A stretch of DNA of 64,000 bases from Turnera subulata (taxonomy: Eukaryota > Streptophyta > Magnoliopsida > Malpighiales > Passifloraceae). Of this stretch, positions 20,844 to 32,765 are shown one piece after another; position 1 is the stretch's first letter, and each line of letters starts with the position of its first letter. The notes beneath the pieces are model-generated. The model saw only the letters and a program-made list of their open reading frames with translations, made no database searches and had not been told where the DNA came from. The translations under genes and the position numbers were made by a program. The stretch covers positions 197,614-261,613 of the forward strand of contig JAKUCV010006784.1 of the NCBI GenBank assembly GCA_028386065.3, read 5' to 3'.

Positions 20844-23800
20844 TGTAACGACCCGGGTAAAATTTTCGTGATCTTACCGAGTTGTTTTAACTCTTACTGT
20901 GGTAAATAAATTTTTATCACGGTTAATCGAGCATTCTACCATTTTGAATTAATTTCGAGAATTTCACCGAGAATAATCGATCTTCGGAACCTAAACCCGA
21001 AAGCCACCGATGCTACCGAAGGTACCTTGTGGTTATCGAGCTCCGGAAATCAAAATCGAGAGTTACTCGGAATTTTCAAGAATTCCACATGGCTTACCGA
21101 GCCTCGGTTTTCGATTCCGAGACTTGGGCAACGCTCAGGAAAATTAGTCGGATTTTCCGAGCCCAAGTTGTATTTTCGGACACAGGACGGAATTTGACGA
21201 AAAGACGGATATACCCTTGTACTTCTAACGGGTTTAAGCCGGAACGGAGGATATTTTGGTCATCGACGGACAAACAAATTCGGCCGATGCTCGTGACACG
21301 TTTTTCTCTCCCGGGCTAATTCTTCTCTCTCCCGGTTTTTATTCCGCCGCCCTACCCCACTTCTTTCTTTTTCTTTATTTTTCCACCTCTCTTATTCCTT
21401 CCCCTTTTCTTTTATTTTCTTTTCTTCTTCTTTCCCCGAATTTCTTCACGCCGGCCCCTCCACCTATCTTTCTTTCTTTTCTATCTTTTCTTCTTTTCTT
21501 TTCCTTTCTCTTTTCTTTTTCTCCCCGGTTTCTTTCTTTCTTTCTTCTTCATCTTTTTCTTCACTCTTCTCTTCTTCCTCCCCCTTCACTTTTCTTTTCT
21601 CCCCCGATCTTTCTACTCCTTCTCCCTCTTCTTCCTTTCTTTTTCTTTCTCTCCTCTCCTCTCCTCCTTCCTTCTTTTTTCCCTCCTCTCTCCCTTTCTC
21701 CTCCCCTCTTCCCCTTCCTCTCCTCCCTGCCGCGCACCACTGCAGCCGTTGTCGTCCTCCCCTGCAGCAAGGCGCCGCCGCCTCAACCCCTTCCTCATCT
21801 CTTCCTCCCTTCATCGCCACGGCGAGCCACAGCCTTGGCTCTGCTTGCAACCGCCGCCGACCTGACGAGGAGCTTGAGTCGCCGCCCGTGGCGTGCTGGT
21901 CTCCTTTCCCCTGTTCACGCGCCGACGATCTCCCTCCACCCTCTGCAAATCCGCGCCACCACCGAGTCCAGCACAACACCGCGCCGCCTCTCCCTTCTTC
22001 TTCCTCGCGACGCCGCCACTGCTTTCCTCCCCTGAGCCGCCACCGGCGAAGCCAAGACTGGGTAAGTCTCTGGCCGCGCCTCCCTCTCTCCTCTTCGCTT
22101 TCTTTCTTTAGATTTCTCTTGGGTTGTGTTTAATCGGGTTTTAATTAATTGTTGTGGGTTCCTGTTTGATGTCGGTTTGTGTCGTAACTTCTGGATGTGG
22201 TTTGAACTGGGGAAATTCAGGCGAGGTGGAAGATGGTGCCGCTGTTGATGTTGCTGTGGGCGTGGGTTGGTGTGTTTTGGGTGGCTGACGCAGTGGTTTG
22301 GTGGTTTTCCGGCCACCGGAAAATTGCTGTGGTAATGGTCACAGTGTTGGTGGCCGGGTTGATGATGTTGTGGTACGGTGTTGATGTGGTTGAAGAGCAG
22401 TAGCCGAGGACTGCTGCTGTGAACAGTACTTGCCGGAATCCAGTGTCTCGGAAATTTTCCGGCGATGTCTCGGGTCTACTCCGGCGAAGTCTCGGGTATT
22501 TTCCAATGGTCCCAGACATCGAGTTTTTGGGTAATTACCGGACCCTTCGGACTCTTCATAACCATAACGGACTCGGACTTTTCTTTATAACGACGTTAAT
22601 CAAACGAACGTTAATTTAATTTAATCTAATCTTAATTTTATGATTTATGCTTTAATTTCAATTATGTCTTTTAATTTATGTTTTAATTTGTTTTTCCGAT
22701 TGGGCTACAAAAGAAGGTCCATGGTATTATTTATTTTTCGGACTATCGAATTTACGCTTTACTCGGGCTAATAACGATAAAAGGCCTAGACATATATAAT
22801 TATTCTATTTCACCTTTAATAACTAGAATGGTATTGGCTATATACATAGTTATACTTTTATAATGTTGTTTATATTTCTTTTAGGTAAAAATAATATTGG
22901 ACATTACCTTATCTTAATTATTAATCTATTATAAGTATATGAATATATCGTATAATGTATTGCAGCTATTCTCACCGGCTTAGATATTGCTAGACTATAT
23001 CCTTACTTAAACACTTATAATTTTATGTACACATGTACTTATGATTATATATGTAGATATCTAATTGTAAATAGTACAACTACAAATTCGAACAAATATT
23101 TTATGCTATACATTGGCTACGTTAATTTCATACCGATGGAGATAATTTCCATTAAACGAGTTATTATAGGATATACTATTTAAATAATATCTTGACGTAT
23201 TTATCGTTTCCAATATTATATAATTATTGTATATAAAAACATATAAGTATTTAGTATTTAATTGGGAATAATATTATTTACGTCATATAGACTAAGAGTA
23301 TTTACGGGCCGTAACTTGATTTATTTACAAATATATTTTCTAAAATATACATTACATACAAGTGTACGTGTATATATGCTTTCTTGTCATAAACAGTCTA
23401 AGGGCCGAGATGTCAGGCTTGGCCACTCGGTTTTGGTTTGACTTATGATGGATATGATTGGTATATCAGATGGAAAATAGGTTGTTAGTAATTCCACAAG
23501 AATGGATAAGATAATTATGGAAATAATAAAAGGAACTGATAAGCCGCCTAATAATTCTTAACCGGCATCATGCATAATCATTTTGTTGTGCATTATAAGT
23601 GATTATTGTTGTTATATTATAGGAATATCAAGGCTTAACCGGATACCAGCTTCCGAGGAGTATCAGGTGAGGTTGCATATACGTCATTCCACCCGTGATA
23701 GCCGGGATGGTTGGTCTTGGAACTACATAGGTTCCATTGCATCTTATGGTTATTGTTGTTGATAACTTTGTGATATTTGCTGATAATTATTATGAGAGTA

Positions 23801-25444
23801 GATTTCCTTTGATATGTGCCGAATTACTTGTGTGCTTTTTTGTTTTATTGAACTGCTGAGATTTTCACTGTTGGATATTTGATTGTCGTGATTATTGCTG
23901 TTGAGATTTCCGACTGTAATATTGAATCTCTGAATGTTGTGTTGTGATTGTTGTTGGACTATTGAACATGGAAAATCGATAATGGATATTGGAAATGGAA
24001 ATTGGATAATTGGAAATTGTGTGGACGACTTTAATGTCACTTGGGAAGTAGTGGTCTGACTCGATGGGTAAAGACTGTTTTGTGGTGGCCTTGACCTGGG
24101 TTCTTGTGGAAGCATGTCTATGCTTGGGATGTCTATCCCGTTGATTTATTTGGGATGTCTATCCCTGGGTTACTATTTTGTGATGTCTATCCCTGGGTTC
24201 GTATTTTTGGGATGTCGATCCCTGGGCTCTCTTGATTTTGGTCTGGCACCCGAAATATGTTGATCTCCAGGGCTGACCCCTAGCTTGTCCAGTGACAGGG
24301 CCCGGAAGATAAAATTGGTAATAGAAGTAATTAAGCATTCTTTTGGCCTTGGCTCAGCTTTGATTGAAATGTGTTTTTGCTTTGTTGGGCTGTGATGTGT
24401 TATGTTCATATGCATGTTGTCTCATAATCGTACCTTGGAAGGTTGTCAGTATAGTCGGTTGACCGTGATCGGCATAGGTTGCCAGTTTGCGGGTGTTGTT
24501 GTTGACGTTGGTCGTGAGTAGTCTATTGTTGTTGGCATCGGTTGCCAGTTGTCCTTTGTTTATTGTCGGTTTCTTTTGATAATTGTCGGATGAGTGTCAG
24601 TTGTCATTGTTGATAGGATAATGAGATATGTTGGTTGACGAGTTGTGGTCGACGGTTGGGTAATTATTATTTCTAAGGGTATGTCGATACCCAGAGATCG
24701 GGATTAATGAGAATTGTTGTTGTAGTGGTTACGAGTTGCTGTGGTGACTGCTGTTACCGTGTTGTGTTGTGATTCTACCCGGGGAAAAGCACAGTATCGG
24801 TATGTTATCGTGCGATGAGGAACCTTTGTTGAGTATAGTCTGTCAGGACTAGAGTATGTATTGTATAGTCTGTTGAGACTGGGTCGGATACCCGATACAT
24901 AGTCGAGTTGAAGTGTCCTGGTCGGGCACTAGTGTATGGTACAGTCAGTGTTAGATGGTCAGTGCATTGCATAGTCGATGGGGTGGACATTTGCATAGTC
25001 CGTATTGTTCTTTGTGACTGTATTTGTTCAGTGTTCTGTTCTCTACTCGTATGCCGTGTTGATGTGCTTTTGACTATTAAGTATATGCTATATTGTACAT
25101 CATGGGTTATGTGTCGGTGAGATTATGGAGAATCTCACCCCTCACCTGCCCCATCGGTAGACTTTATTGTCCTTTATGTAGGTATGCATCATGGCAGGCT
25201 GCGGCATCTCCTCCGACGGATCTGGATCCATAGTTTTGCATCGAGTCAATTCATGCTTTTGCTGTGATTAATAAAAATTGCTTCCGTTGTGCTATTATTG
25301 TTATTCTACCCGACATCGGGCGTTAGTCTATTGTTGTTGGGCCGATGGGCCGCTTTTCTGTTGTATTACACAGTTTGTGCCACGTGTCGGCACTGTTGTT
25401 GGTAATTACTGTTAGTCGGGTAAAATTTAGGTCGGGGTGTTTCA
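20844..25444 (+). mobile_element. 5' LTR of the 20844 element
   Basis: 4601 bp. Order: TGTAACGACCCGGG; pyrimidine-rich tract 21360-21720; GC-rich part 21725-22060; donor GG|GTAAGT at 22062; AT-rich intron-like part; acceptor TATTATAG at 23622; 44-bp exon-like piece; donor CAG|GTGAGG at 23667; hairpins 24110-24880; acceptor TTTATGTAG at 25181; 3' end GGTGTTTCA. The long proline/serine-rich frame at 21256-22035 is the reading of the pyrimidine tract. Confidence 0.92.
24110..24880. repeat. Hairpin array with GTYN loops in the 5' LTR
   Basis: AAGCAT-GTCT-ATGCTT 24110-24125, then GGGAT-GTCT-ATCCC and GGGAT-GTCG-ATCCC copies to about 24216, GGGTAT-GTCG-ATACCC 24677-24692, AGTCT-GTCA-GGACT 24837-24850 and AGTCT-GTTG-AGACT 24867-24880. 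Each loop is GT-pyrimidine-N closed by T-A (one outer pair is T-G). Stems differ. Confidence 0.85.
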
Positions 25445-25818
25445 TTTTGGTAGCGGAGCGGGCGGTAGGTCCTTGGGTGTTTGCAGTGTTTATTTGTTGT
25501 GCATAGTTCGTTCCACATGACTAACATGATTACATGCATATTCATATAGTTATTGCATTATGGATCCAGTCGAGGGACGCCAGCCTGCTGCAGAACATTC
25601 ACATGTAAGTGTTCTTTCTCGTGAATATGTTTAACAGCCTAGCCTTTGCGTTTCAATGCTTAACCGTACTGTTGTTTTCGACCCAAAGTTTTGAAAAAAA
25701 AAAAGAAAACGTGTTTTTGAAAGTTAAGTTTTTGAAAAATGACAAGTTTTTGGTAAAAATGGTATGTTTTTGAATAAGCGGCAATTTCGGGGACGAAATT
25801 CTTTTAAGGTGGGTAGAC
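25445..25818 (+). mobile_element. Interior of the 20844 element, with primer-binding site and gag-start remnant
   Basis: It begins TTTTGGTAGCGGAGCGGG, where TGGTAGCGGAGC matches the initiator-Met primer-binding site TGGTATCAGAGC at 10 of 12. An 18-codon frame from the ATG at 25561 (MDPVEGRQPA...) resembles the start of the frame in the 41-64 kb family and is probably what remains of gag. It ends with GGGGACGAAATTC and AAGGTGGGTAGAC, the likely polypurine primer region, directly before the right LTR. Confidence 0.88.
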
Positions 25819-28800
25819 TGTAACGACCCGGGTAAAATTTTCGTGATTTTACCGAGTTGTTTTAACTCTTACTGTGGTAAATAAATTTTTATCACGGTTA
25901 ATCGAGCATTCTACCATTTTGAATTAATTTCGAGAATTTCACCGAGAATAATCGATCTTCGGAACCTAAACCCGAAAGCCACCGATGCTACCGAAGGTAC
26001 CTTGTGGTTATCGAGCTCCGGAAATCAAAATCGAGAGTTACTCGGAATTTTCGAGAATTCCACATGGCTTACCGAGCCTCGGTTTTCGATTCCGAGACTT
26101 GGGCAACGCTCAGGAAAATTAGTCGGATTTTCCGAGCCCAAGTTGTATTTTCGGACACGGGACGGAATTTGACGGAAAGACGGATATACCCTTGTACTTC
26201 TAACGGGTTTAAGCCGGAACGGAGGATATTTTGGTCATCGACGGACAAACAAATTCGGCCGATGCTCGTGACACGTTTTTCTCTCCCGGGCTAATTCTTC
26301 TCTCTCCCGGTTTTTATTCCGCCGCCCTACCCCACTTCTTTCTTTTTCTTTATTTTTCCACCTCTCTTATTCCTTCCCCTTTTCTTTTATTTTCTTTTCT
26401 TCTTCTTTCCCCGAATTTCTTCACGCCGGCCCCTCCACCTATCTTTCTTTCTTTTCTATCTTTTCTTCTTTTCTTTTCCTTTCTCTTTTCTTTTTCTCCC
26501 CGGTTTCTTTCTTTCTTTCTTCTTCATCTTTTTCTTCACTCTTCTCTTCTTCCTCCCCCTTCACTTTTCTTTTCTCCCCCGATCTTTCTACTCCTTCTCC
26601 CTCTCCTTCCTTTCTTTATCTTTCTCTCCTCTCCTCTCCTCCTTCCTTCCTTTTTCCCTCCTCTCTCCCTTTCTCCTCCCCTCTTCCCCTTCCTCTCCTC
26701 CCTGCCGCGTCACCACTGCAGCCGTTGTCGTCCTCCCCTGCAGCAAGGCGCCGCCGCCTCAACCCCTTCCTCATCTCTTCCTCCCTTCATCGCCACGGCG
26801 AGCCACAGCCTTGGCTCTGCTTGCAACCGCCGCCGACCTGACGAGGAGCTTGAGTCGCCGCCCGTGGCGTGCTGGTCTCCCTTCCCCTGTTCACGCGCCG
26901 ACGATCTCCCTCCACCCTCTGCAAATCCGCGCCACCACCGAGTCCAGCACGACACCGCGCCGCCTCTCCCTTCTTCTTCCTCGCGACGCCGCCACTGCTT
27001 TCCTCCCCTGAGCCGCCACCGGCGAAGCCAAGACTGGGTAAGTCTCTGGCCGCGCCTCCCTCTCTCCTCTTCGCTTTCTTTCTTTAGATTTCTCTTGGGT
27101 TGTGTTTAATCGGGTTTTAATTAATTGTTGTGGGTTCCTGTTTGATGTCGGTTTGTGTCGTAACTTCTGGATGTGGTTTGAACTGGGGAAATTCAGGCGA
27201 GGTGGAAGATGGTGCCGCTGTTGATGTTGCTGTGGGCGTGGGTTGGTGTGTTTTGGGTGGCTGACGCAGTGGTTTGGTGGTTTTCCGGCCACCGGAAAAT
27301 TGCTGTGGTAATGGTCACAGTGTTGGTGGCCGGGTTGATGATGTGGTGGTACGGTGTTGATGTGGTTGAAGAGCAGTAGCCGAGGACTGCTGCTGTGAAC
27401 AGTACTTGCCGGAATCCGGTGTCTCGGAAATTTTCCGGCGATGTCTCGGGTCTACTCCGGCGAAGTCTCGGGTATTTTCCAATGGTCCCAGACATCGAGT
27501 TTTTGGGTAATTACCGGACCCTTCGGACTCTTCATAACCATAACGGACTCGGACTTTTCTTTATAACGACGTTAATCAAACGAACGTTAATTTAATTTAA
27601 TCTAATCTTAATTTTATGATTTATGCTTTAATTTCAATTATGTCTTTTAATTTATGTTTTAATTTGTTTTTCCGATTGGGCTACAAAAGAAGGTCCATGG
27701 TATTATTTATTTTTCGGACTATCGAATTTACGCTTTACTCGGGCTAATAACGATAAAAGGCCTAGACATATATAATTATTCTATTTCACCTTTAATAACT
27801 AGAATGGTATTGGCTATATACATAGTTATACTTTTATAATGTTGTTTATATTTCTTTTAGGTAAAAATAATATTGGACATTACCTTATCTTAATTATTAA
27901 TCTATTATAAGTATATGAATATATCGTATAATGTATTGCAGCTATTCTCACCGGCTTAGATATTGCTAGACTATATCCTTACTTAAACACTTATAATTTT
28001 ATGTACACATGTACTTATGATTATATATGTAGATATCTAATTGTAAATAGTACAACTACAAATTCGAACAAATATTTTATGCTATACATTGGCTACGTTA
28101 ATTTCATACCGATGGAGATAATTTCCATTAAACGAGTTATTATAGGATATACTATTTAAATAATATCTTGACGTATTTATCGTTTCCAATATTATATAAT
28201 TATTGTATATAAAAACATATAAGTATTTAGTATTTAATTGGGAATAATATTATTTACGTCATATAGACTAAGAGTATTTACGGGCCGTAACTTGATTTAT
28301 TTACAAATATATTTTCTAAAATATACATTACATACAAGTGTACGTGTATATATGCTTTCTTGTCATAAACAGTCTAAGGGCCGAGATGTCAGGCTTGGCC
28401 GCTCGGTTTTGGTTTGACTTATGATGGATATGATTGGTATATCAGATGGAAAATAGGTTGTTAGTAATTCCACAAGAATGGATAAGATAATTATGGAAAT
28501 AATAAAAGGAACTGATAAGCCGCCTAATAATTCTTAACCGGCATCATGCATAATCATTTTGTTGTGCATTATAAGTGATTATTGTTGTTATATTATAGGA
28601 ATATCAAGGCTTAACCGGATACCAGCTTCCGAGGAGTATCAGGTGAGGTTGCATATACGTCATTCCACCCGTGATAGCCGGGATGGTTGGTCTTGGAACT
28701 ACATAGGTTCCATTGCATCTTATGGTTATTGTTGTTGATAACTTTGTGATATTTGCTGATAATTATTGTGAGAGTAGATTTCCTTTGATATGTGCCGAAT

Positions 28801-30420
28801 TACTTGTGTGCTTTGTTGTTTTATTGAACTGCTGAGATTTTCACTGTTGGATATTTGATTGTCGTGATTATTGCTGTTGAGATTTCCGACTGTAATATTG
28901 AATCCCTGAATGTTGTGTTGTGATTGTTGTTGGACTATTGAACATGGAAAATCGATAATGGATATTGGAAAAGGAAATTGGATAATTGGAAATTGTGTGG
29001 ACGACTTTAATGTCACTTGGGAAGTAGTGGTCTGACTCGATGGGTAAAGACTATTTTGTGGTGGCCTTGACCTGGGTTCTTGTGGAAGCATGTCTATGCT
29101 TGGGATGTCTATCTCGTTGATTTATTTGGGATGTCTATCCCTGGGTTACTATTTTGGGATGTCTATCCCTGGGTTCGTATTTTTGGGATGTCGATCCCTG
29201 GGCTCTCTTGATTTTGGTCTGGCACCCGAAATATGTTGATATCCAGGTCTGACCCCTAGCTTGTCCAGTGACAGAGCCCGGAAGATAAAATTGGTAATAG
29301 AAGTAATTAAGCATTCTTTTGGCCTTGGCTCAGCTTTGATTGAAATGTGTTTTTGCTTTGTTGGGCTGTGATGTGTTATGTTCATATGCATGTTGTCTCA
29401 TAATCGTACCTTGGAAGGTTGTTAGTATAGTCGGTTGACCGTGATCGGCATAGGTTGCTAGTTTGCGGATGTTGTTGTTGACGTTGGTCGTGAGTAGTCT
29501 ATTGTTGTTGGCATCGGTTGCCAGTTGTCCTTTGTTTATTGTCGGTTTCTTTTGATAATTGCCGGATGAGTGTCAGTTGTCATTGTTGATAGGATAATGA
29601 GATATGTTGGTTGACGAGTTGTGGTCGACGGTTGGGTAATTATTATTTCTAAGGGTATGTCGATACCCAGAGATCGGGATTAATGAGAATTGTTGTTGTA
29701 GTGGTTACGAGTTGCTGTGGTGACTGCTGTTACCGTGTTGTGTTGTGATTCTACCCGGGGAAAAGCACAGTATCGGTATGTTATCGTGCGATGAGGAACC
29801 TTTGTTGAGTATAGTCTGTCAGGACTAGAGTATGTATTGTATAGTCTGTTGAGACTGGGTCGGATACCCGATACATAGTCGAGTTGAAGTGTCCTGGTCG
29901 GGCACTAGTGTATGGTACAGTCAGTGTTAGATGGTCAGTGCATTGCATAGTCGATGGGGTGAACATTTGCATAGTCCGTATTGTTCTTTGTGACTGTATT
30001 TGTTCAGTGTTCTGTTCTCTACTCGTATGCCTTGTTGATGTGCTTTTGACATTTAAGTATATGCTATATTGTACATCATGAGTTATGTGTCGGTGAGATT
30101 ATGGAGAATCTCACCCCTCACCTGCCCCATCGGCAGGCTTTATTGTCCTTTATGCAGGTATGCATCATGGCAGGCTGCGGCATCTCCTCCGACGGATCTG
30201 GATCCATAGTTTTGCATCGAATCAATTCATGCTTTTGCTGTGATTAATAAAAATTGCTTCCGCTGTGCTATTATTGTTATTCTACCCGACACCGGGCGTT
30301 AGTCTATTGTTGTTGGGCCGATGGGCCGCTTTTCTGTTGTATTACACAGTTTGTGCCACGTGTCGGCACTGTTGTTGGTAATTACTGTTAGTCGGGTAAA
30401 ATTTAGGTCGGGGTGTTTCA
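25819..30420 (+). mobile_element. 3' LTR of the 20844 element
   Basis: 4602 bp, nearly identical to the 5' LTR with scattered substitutions (for example GATTTTACCGA for GATCTTACCGA at the start). All exon-like, hairpin and pyrimidine-rich parts are preserved. Target duplication TTGTC follows at 30421. Confidence 0.92.
29086..29856. repeat. Hairpin array in the 3' LTR
   Basis: Same array as at 24110-24880. The copy that reads TTGTGATGTCTATCCC in the 5' LTR reads TTGGGATGTCTATCCC here, so the stem is complete in this LTR. Confidence 0.85.
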
Positions 30421-30425
30421 TTGTC

Positions 30426-31344
30426 CCTCAACTTAGGTAAAACCGGGTGTTGTGGTACAGTTTACCTTCAATAACCGGTATACCTACTGTGATGGACACG
30501 TGGCAGATGACTGATGGCTAACTTTTTGTTCTTAAAATTTTTGTTTTTATATTTCAGTAATAAAAAGGAAATAAATTTTCTTAATTAAAAACAAAAAGAC
30601 TTGCTTAATATCAATAATGAAATAAATAAGACTTAATTAAGGGGATTTTAGAGTTGTAAAACTTATTTGAGGAATGACTTAAGTTATAGGACTGGTTTTC
30701 CCGAAGATATTCACGTTCTCACTTGTAGCTCCAATTCTGCCTTATTTTGTGTTTGCTTAGGTTCTTGATGGGATAAAGAAACTCAAAAGCCAACTTTTGA
30801 CTGCACTCAAATCTATTCATTATACACCTCTGAATCAATGATAATCTTCTCTTTTTAACATTGCTTAGCTCCCAAAATGAGGAAATTATGATAGACCTTC
30901 CCATTTCAAGCCCATTTCTCATCATAGATGTTTATTTTCAGATTTTTGTAAAAAGGGACAAAAGCTAAGAAATTTCTCATATTGATCGATTTATAAAAAA
31001 TAATTTGAAAGTTAGTAAAACCTAGTTTAATGATAAAAAGTTAGAAACGGTAGCATTTGGAGCTTATCAATTCCACCTGATTATTATTAGAGTTTCCGCA
31101 AAATACCAGCCACTTTTCCTTTGTCCTTTCTCATGCTATTGGCAATGGGCGGAATGCTTTTCTATGGTGGGATTTCTAGTTGCAGCGAAGCTCATTTTCC
31201 TCTCCTGTCACTCCTCTAATTTTTAGCTCTCCAAGATTTGACTTCATGCTGCTGTGAGTCATCTCATATCTAATGATGTTGGTTCTGGCCTATTTCTCAG
31301 TTGACTCTTATAGGTTATCTCTAAACTGATACTTCTTATATTAT
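30426..31344. other. Intergenic sequence, remnant of the interrupted element, no gene
   Basis: 30426-30710 may be the far side of the element split at TTGTC. GCCACGTGTCC-type sequence occurs at about 30487-30497 on the minus strand. From 30710 to 31344 I see AT-rich DNA and short unsupported frames only. Confidence 0.45.
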
Positions 31345-32180
31345 TTAAGGATTAAAGTTTGTTTCATTCCCGTTTGGATTTTAAAGTTAGAATTCCTCCA
31401 TGTGTTAGGTTTTGGCTTGTTTTCATCCCTCTGTTCCCCCTAGATGGCCTACTTTGGTCCCTCTAGCCGAAATCCGGTAGAAAATGCTGACATGGAAACT
31501 TTTTGGGCCACGTCAGCATATGTGGAAGCCACATGTCAGGTTGAACTAACTAATTGAACCGACTCGACCCGACTGGTTCGTCCAAAAAAAATTCATTTTG
31601 CTAATCCGGTGTGGCCTTAAGGTTGTCCATCTTTTTTCTTTTTTTTCCCCCTTTTTTTAAAATTAATTTCTTTAAAACGTTTCATTGAATTAATTTTTTT
31701 TAAAAAATAAAATAATAAATTATACTAATTAAATAATAACTAATTCTAATTATTTTTTTGAAATAATTTTTAATTCAATAAAAATTTTTCAAGAGATTAA
31801 ATTGTTATAAGTTATTATTTAATTAGTATAATTTATTATTTTATTTTTGAAAGAATTTTTAATTCAATGAAGGGTTTTTAAAAAATTAATTTTGGGAAAA
31901 AATGAAAAGGAAAAATATGGATAAACTCCGAGCCCCCACCAGATTAGCAAAATGGGTTTTTTTGTGACAAACCGGTCAGGTCGAGTCGATTCGATTATTT
32001 GGTTCGACCTGACATGTGACTTCCACATATGCTGACATGGCACCGAAAAACTTGTCACGTCAGCATTTTCCACCGGATTTCGACTAGGGAGACCAAAGTA
32101 GACCAACTAGGTGAAAGAGATGAATGAAAAGAAGTCAAATTCTAACACAGATGGTTTTTAACATTAAATCCTTCTAAGGA
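31345..32180. mobile_element. Fold-back (long inverted repeat) element
   Basis: 31345-31760 is imperfectly complementary to 31770-32180. The clearest arms: CTACTTTGGTCCCTCTAGCCGAAATCC (31448 on) against the complement around 32100-32075, GACATG...CACGTCAGCATATGTGGAAG against 32050-32010, and AT-rich arms TAATTAAATAATAACTA/TAGTTATTATTTAATTA near the centre. RNA from it would fold into a hairpin of about 400 bp. It is non-coding and lies 0.6 kb before CNL1. Exact ends and target duplication not found. Confidence 0.75.
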
Positions 32181-32522
32181 AAGAAGTCTTTTCTTGTTCA
32201 AGAAAAGTTTATCCAAAAAGGAAGAAGAAGAAAAAAAAAAAATGGAAAGAGTCAGTAGGGTTGGTGGCAAGTGCCACGGTCAAAGAAACTATTTGGAATT
32301 GGCTAAGAGAGAGGTTGGAGGGAAACTAGCACAAAGCAAGCAAAAGGCCTCTGCAACTTCTTCTGCTTAACAGTTTTTTCCTAAAAAATTTTTTAACTAT
32401 TATTTTTATTCCCTGCTTTTGGTAATAGTACTACTCTTTCCATAGTAAAAAAAAATCTGGCTCAAAAGTCATCTTACGTTTCGTTTATAATATTAACTAT
32501 TGGGAAACCAAAGCGTCGGCGA

Positions 32523-32765
32523 CATTATAAATAATTAACGAAGATCGAGTCATTCCGCGCACACTTTTCTTGTTAATCCCTACACTAAACAGAGCAAACC
32601 ACCTCCCTTTACACCCAAAAAAAAAAAACTACTTTCCTTTACAGATTAAGCTCTAGCGAGAATTTTGTGCTTCAGCTAAGAAACCTTCCTGTTTTATTTT
32701 GTTTCATTCCTGTACCCTTCTCTTTTAGACTATTTTTTCAAACACAAAAAAAGAAAAAGAAGATC
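32523..32765 (+). promoter_or_regulatory. Putative core promoter and leader of CNL1
   Basis: ATTATAAATAATT at 32523-32535 is the best TATA-like element upstream of the gene, about 230 bp before the ATG. The leader between contains A-rich runs. The position of transcription start is inferred. Confidence 0.35.

Larger units (their letters stand above)
20844..30420 (+). mobile_element. LTR element with 4.6-kb LTRs and a 374-bp interior
   Basis: Two almost identical LTRs (20844-25444 and 25819-30420) begin TGTAACGACCCGGG and end GGGGTGTTTCA. The 5-bp target duplication TTGTC is at 20839-20843 and 30421-30425. The interior has a primer-binding site, a fragment of a gag start and a GGGGACGAAATTC phrase before the right LTR, as in plant Ty3/gypsy chromoviruses of the Tekay/Del type. 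There is no gag-pol, so it must have moved with enzymes from another element. LTR similarity (a few dozen differences by eye, not counted) implies recent insertion. Confidence 0.93.

Noticed and set aside
21256..22035. Long Ser/Pro/Phe/Leu-rich frame, also at 26231-27109
   Set aside because: It is the translation of a pyrimidine-rich tract and the GC-rich LTR exon. No domain is present and it does not extend to the other families.
20844..30420. Interpretation as a 5-kb tandem segmental duplication
   Set aside because: The copies begin TG and end CA, are separated by a primer-binding site and a polypurine region, and are flanked by a TTGTC duplication, so they are LTRs.
32667..32765. Upstream in-frame ATG as start of CNL1
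   Set aside because: It adds 33 residues ending in QTQKKKKKI, unlike any Rx-N protein; MAEVLVAGAAL from 32766 is the normal family start.
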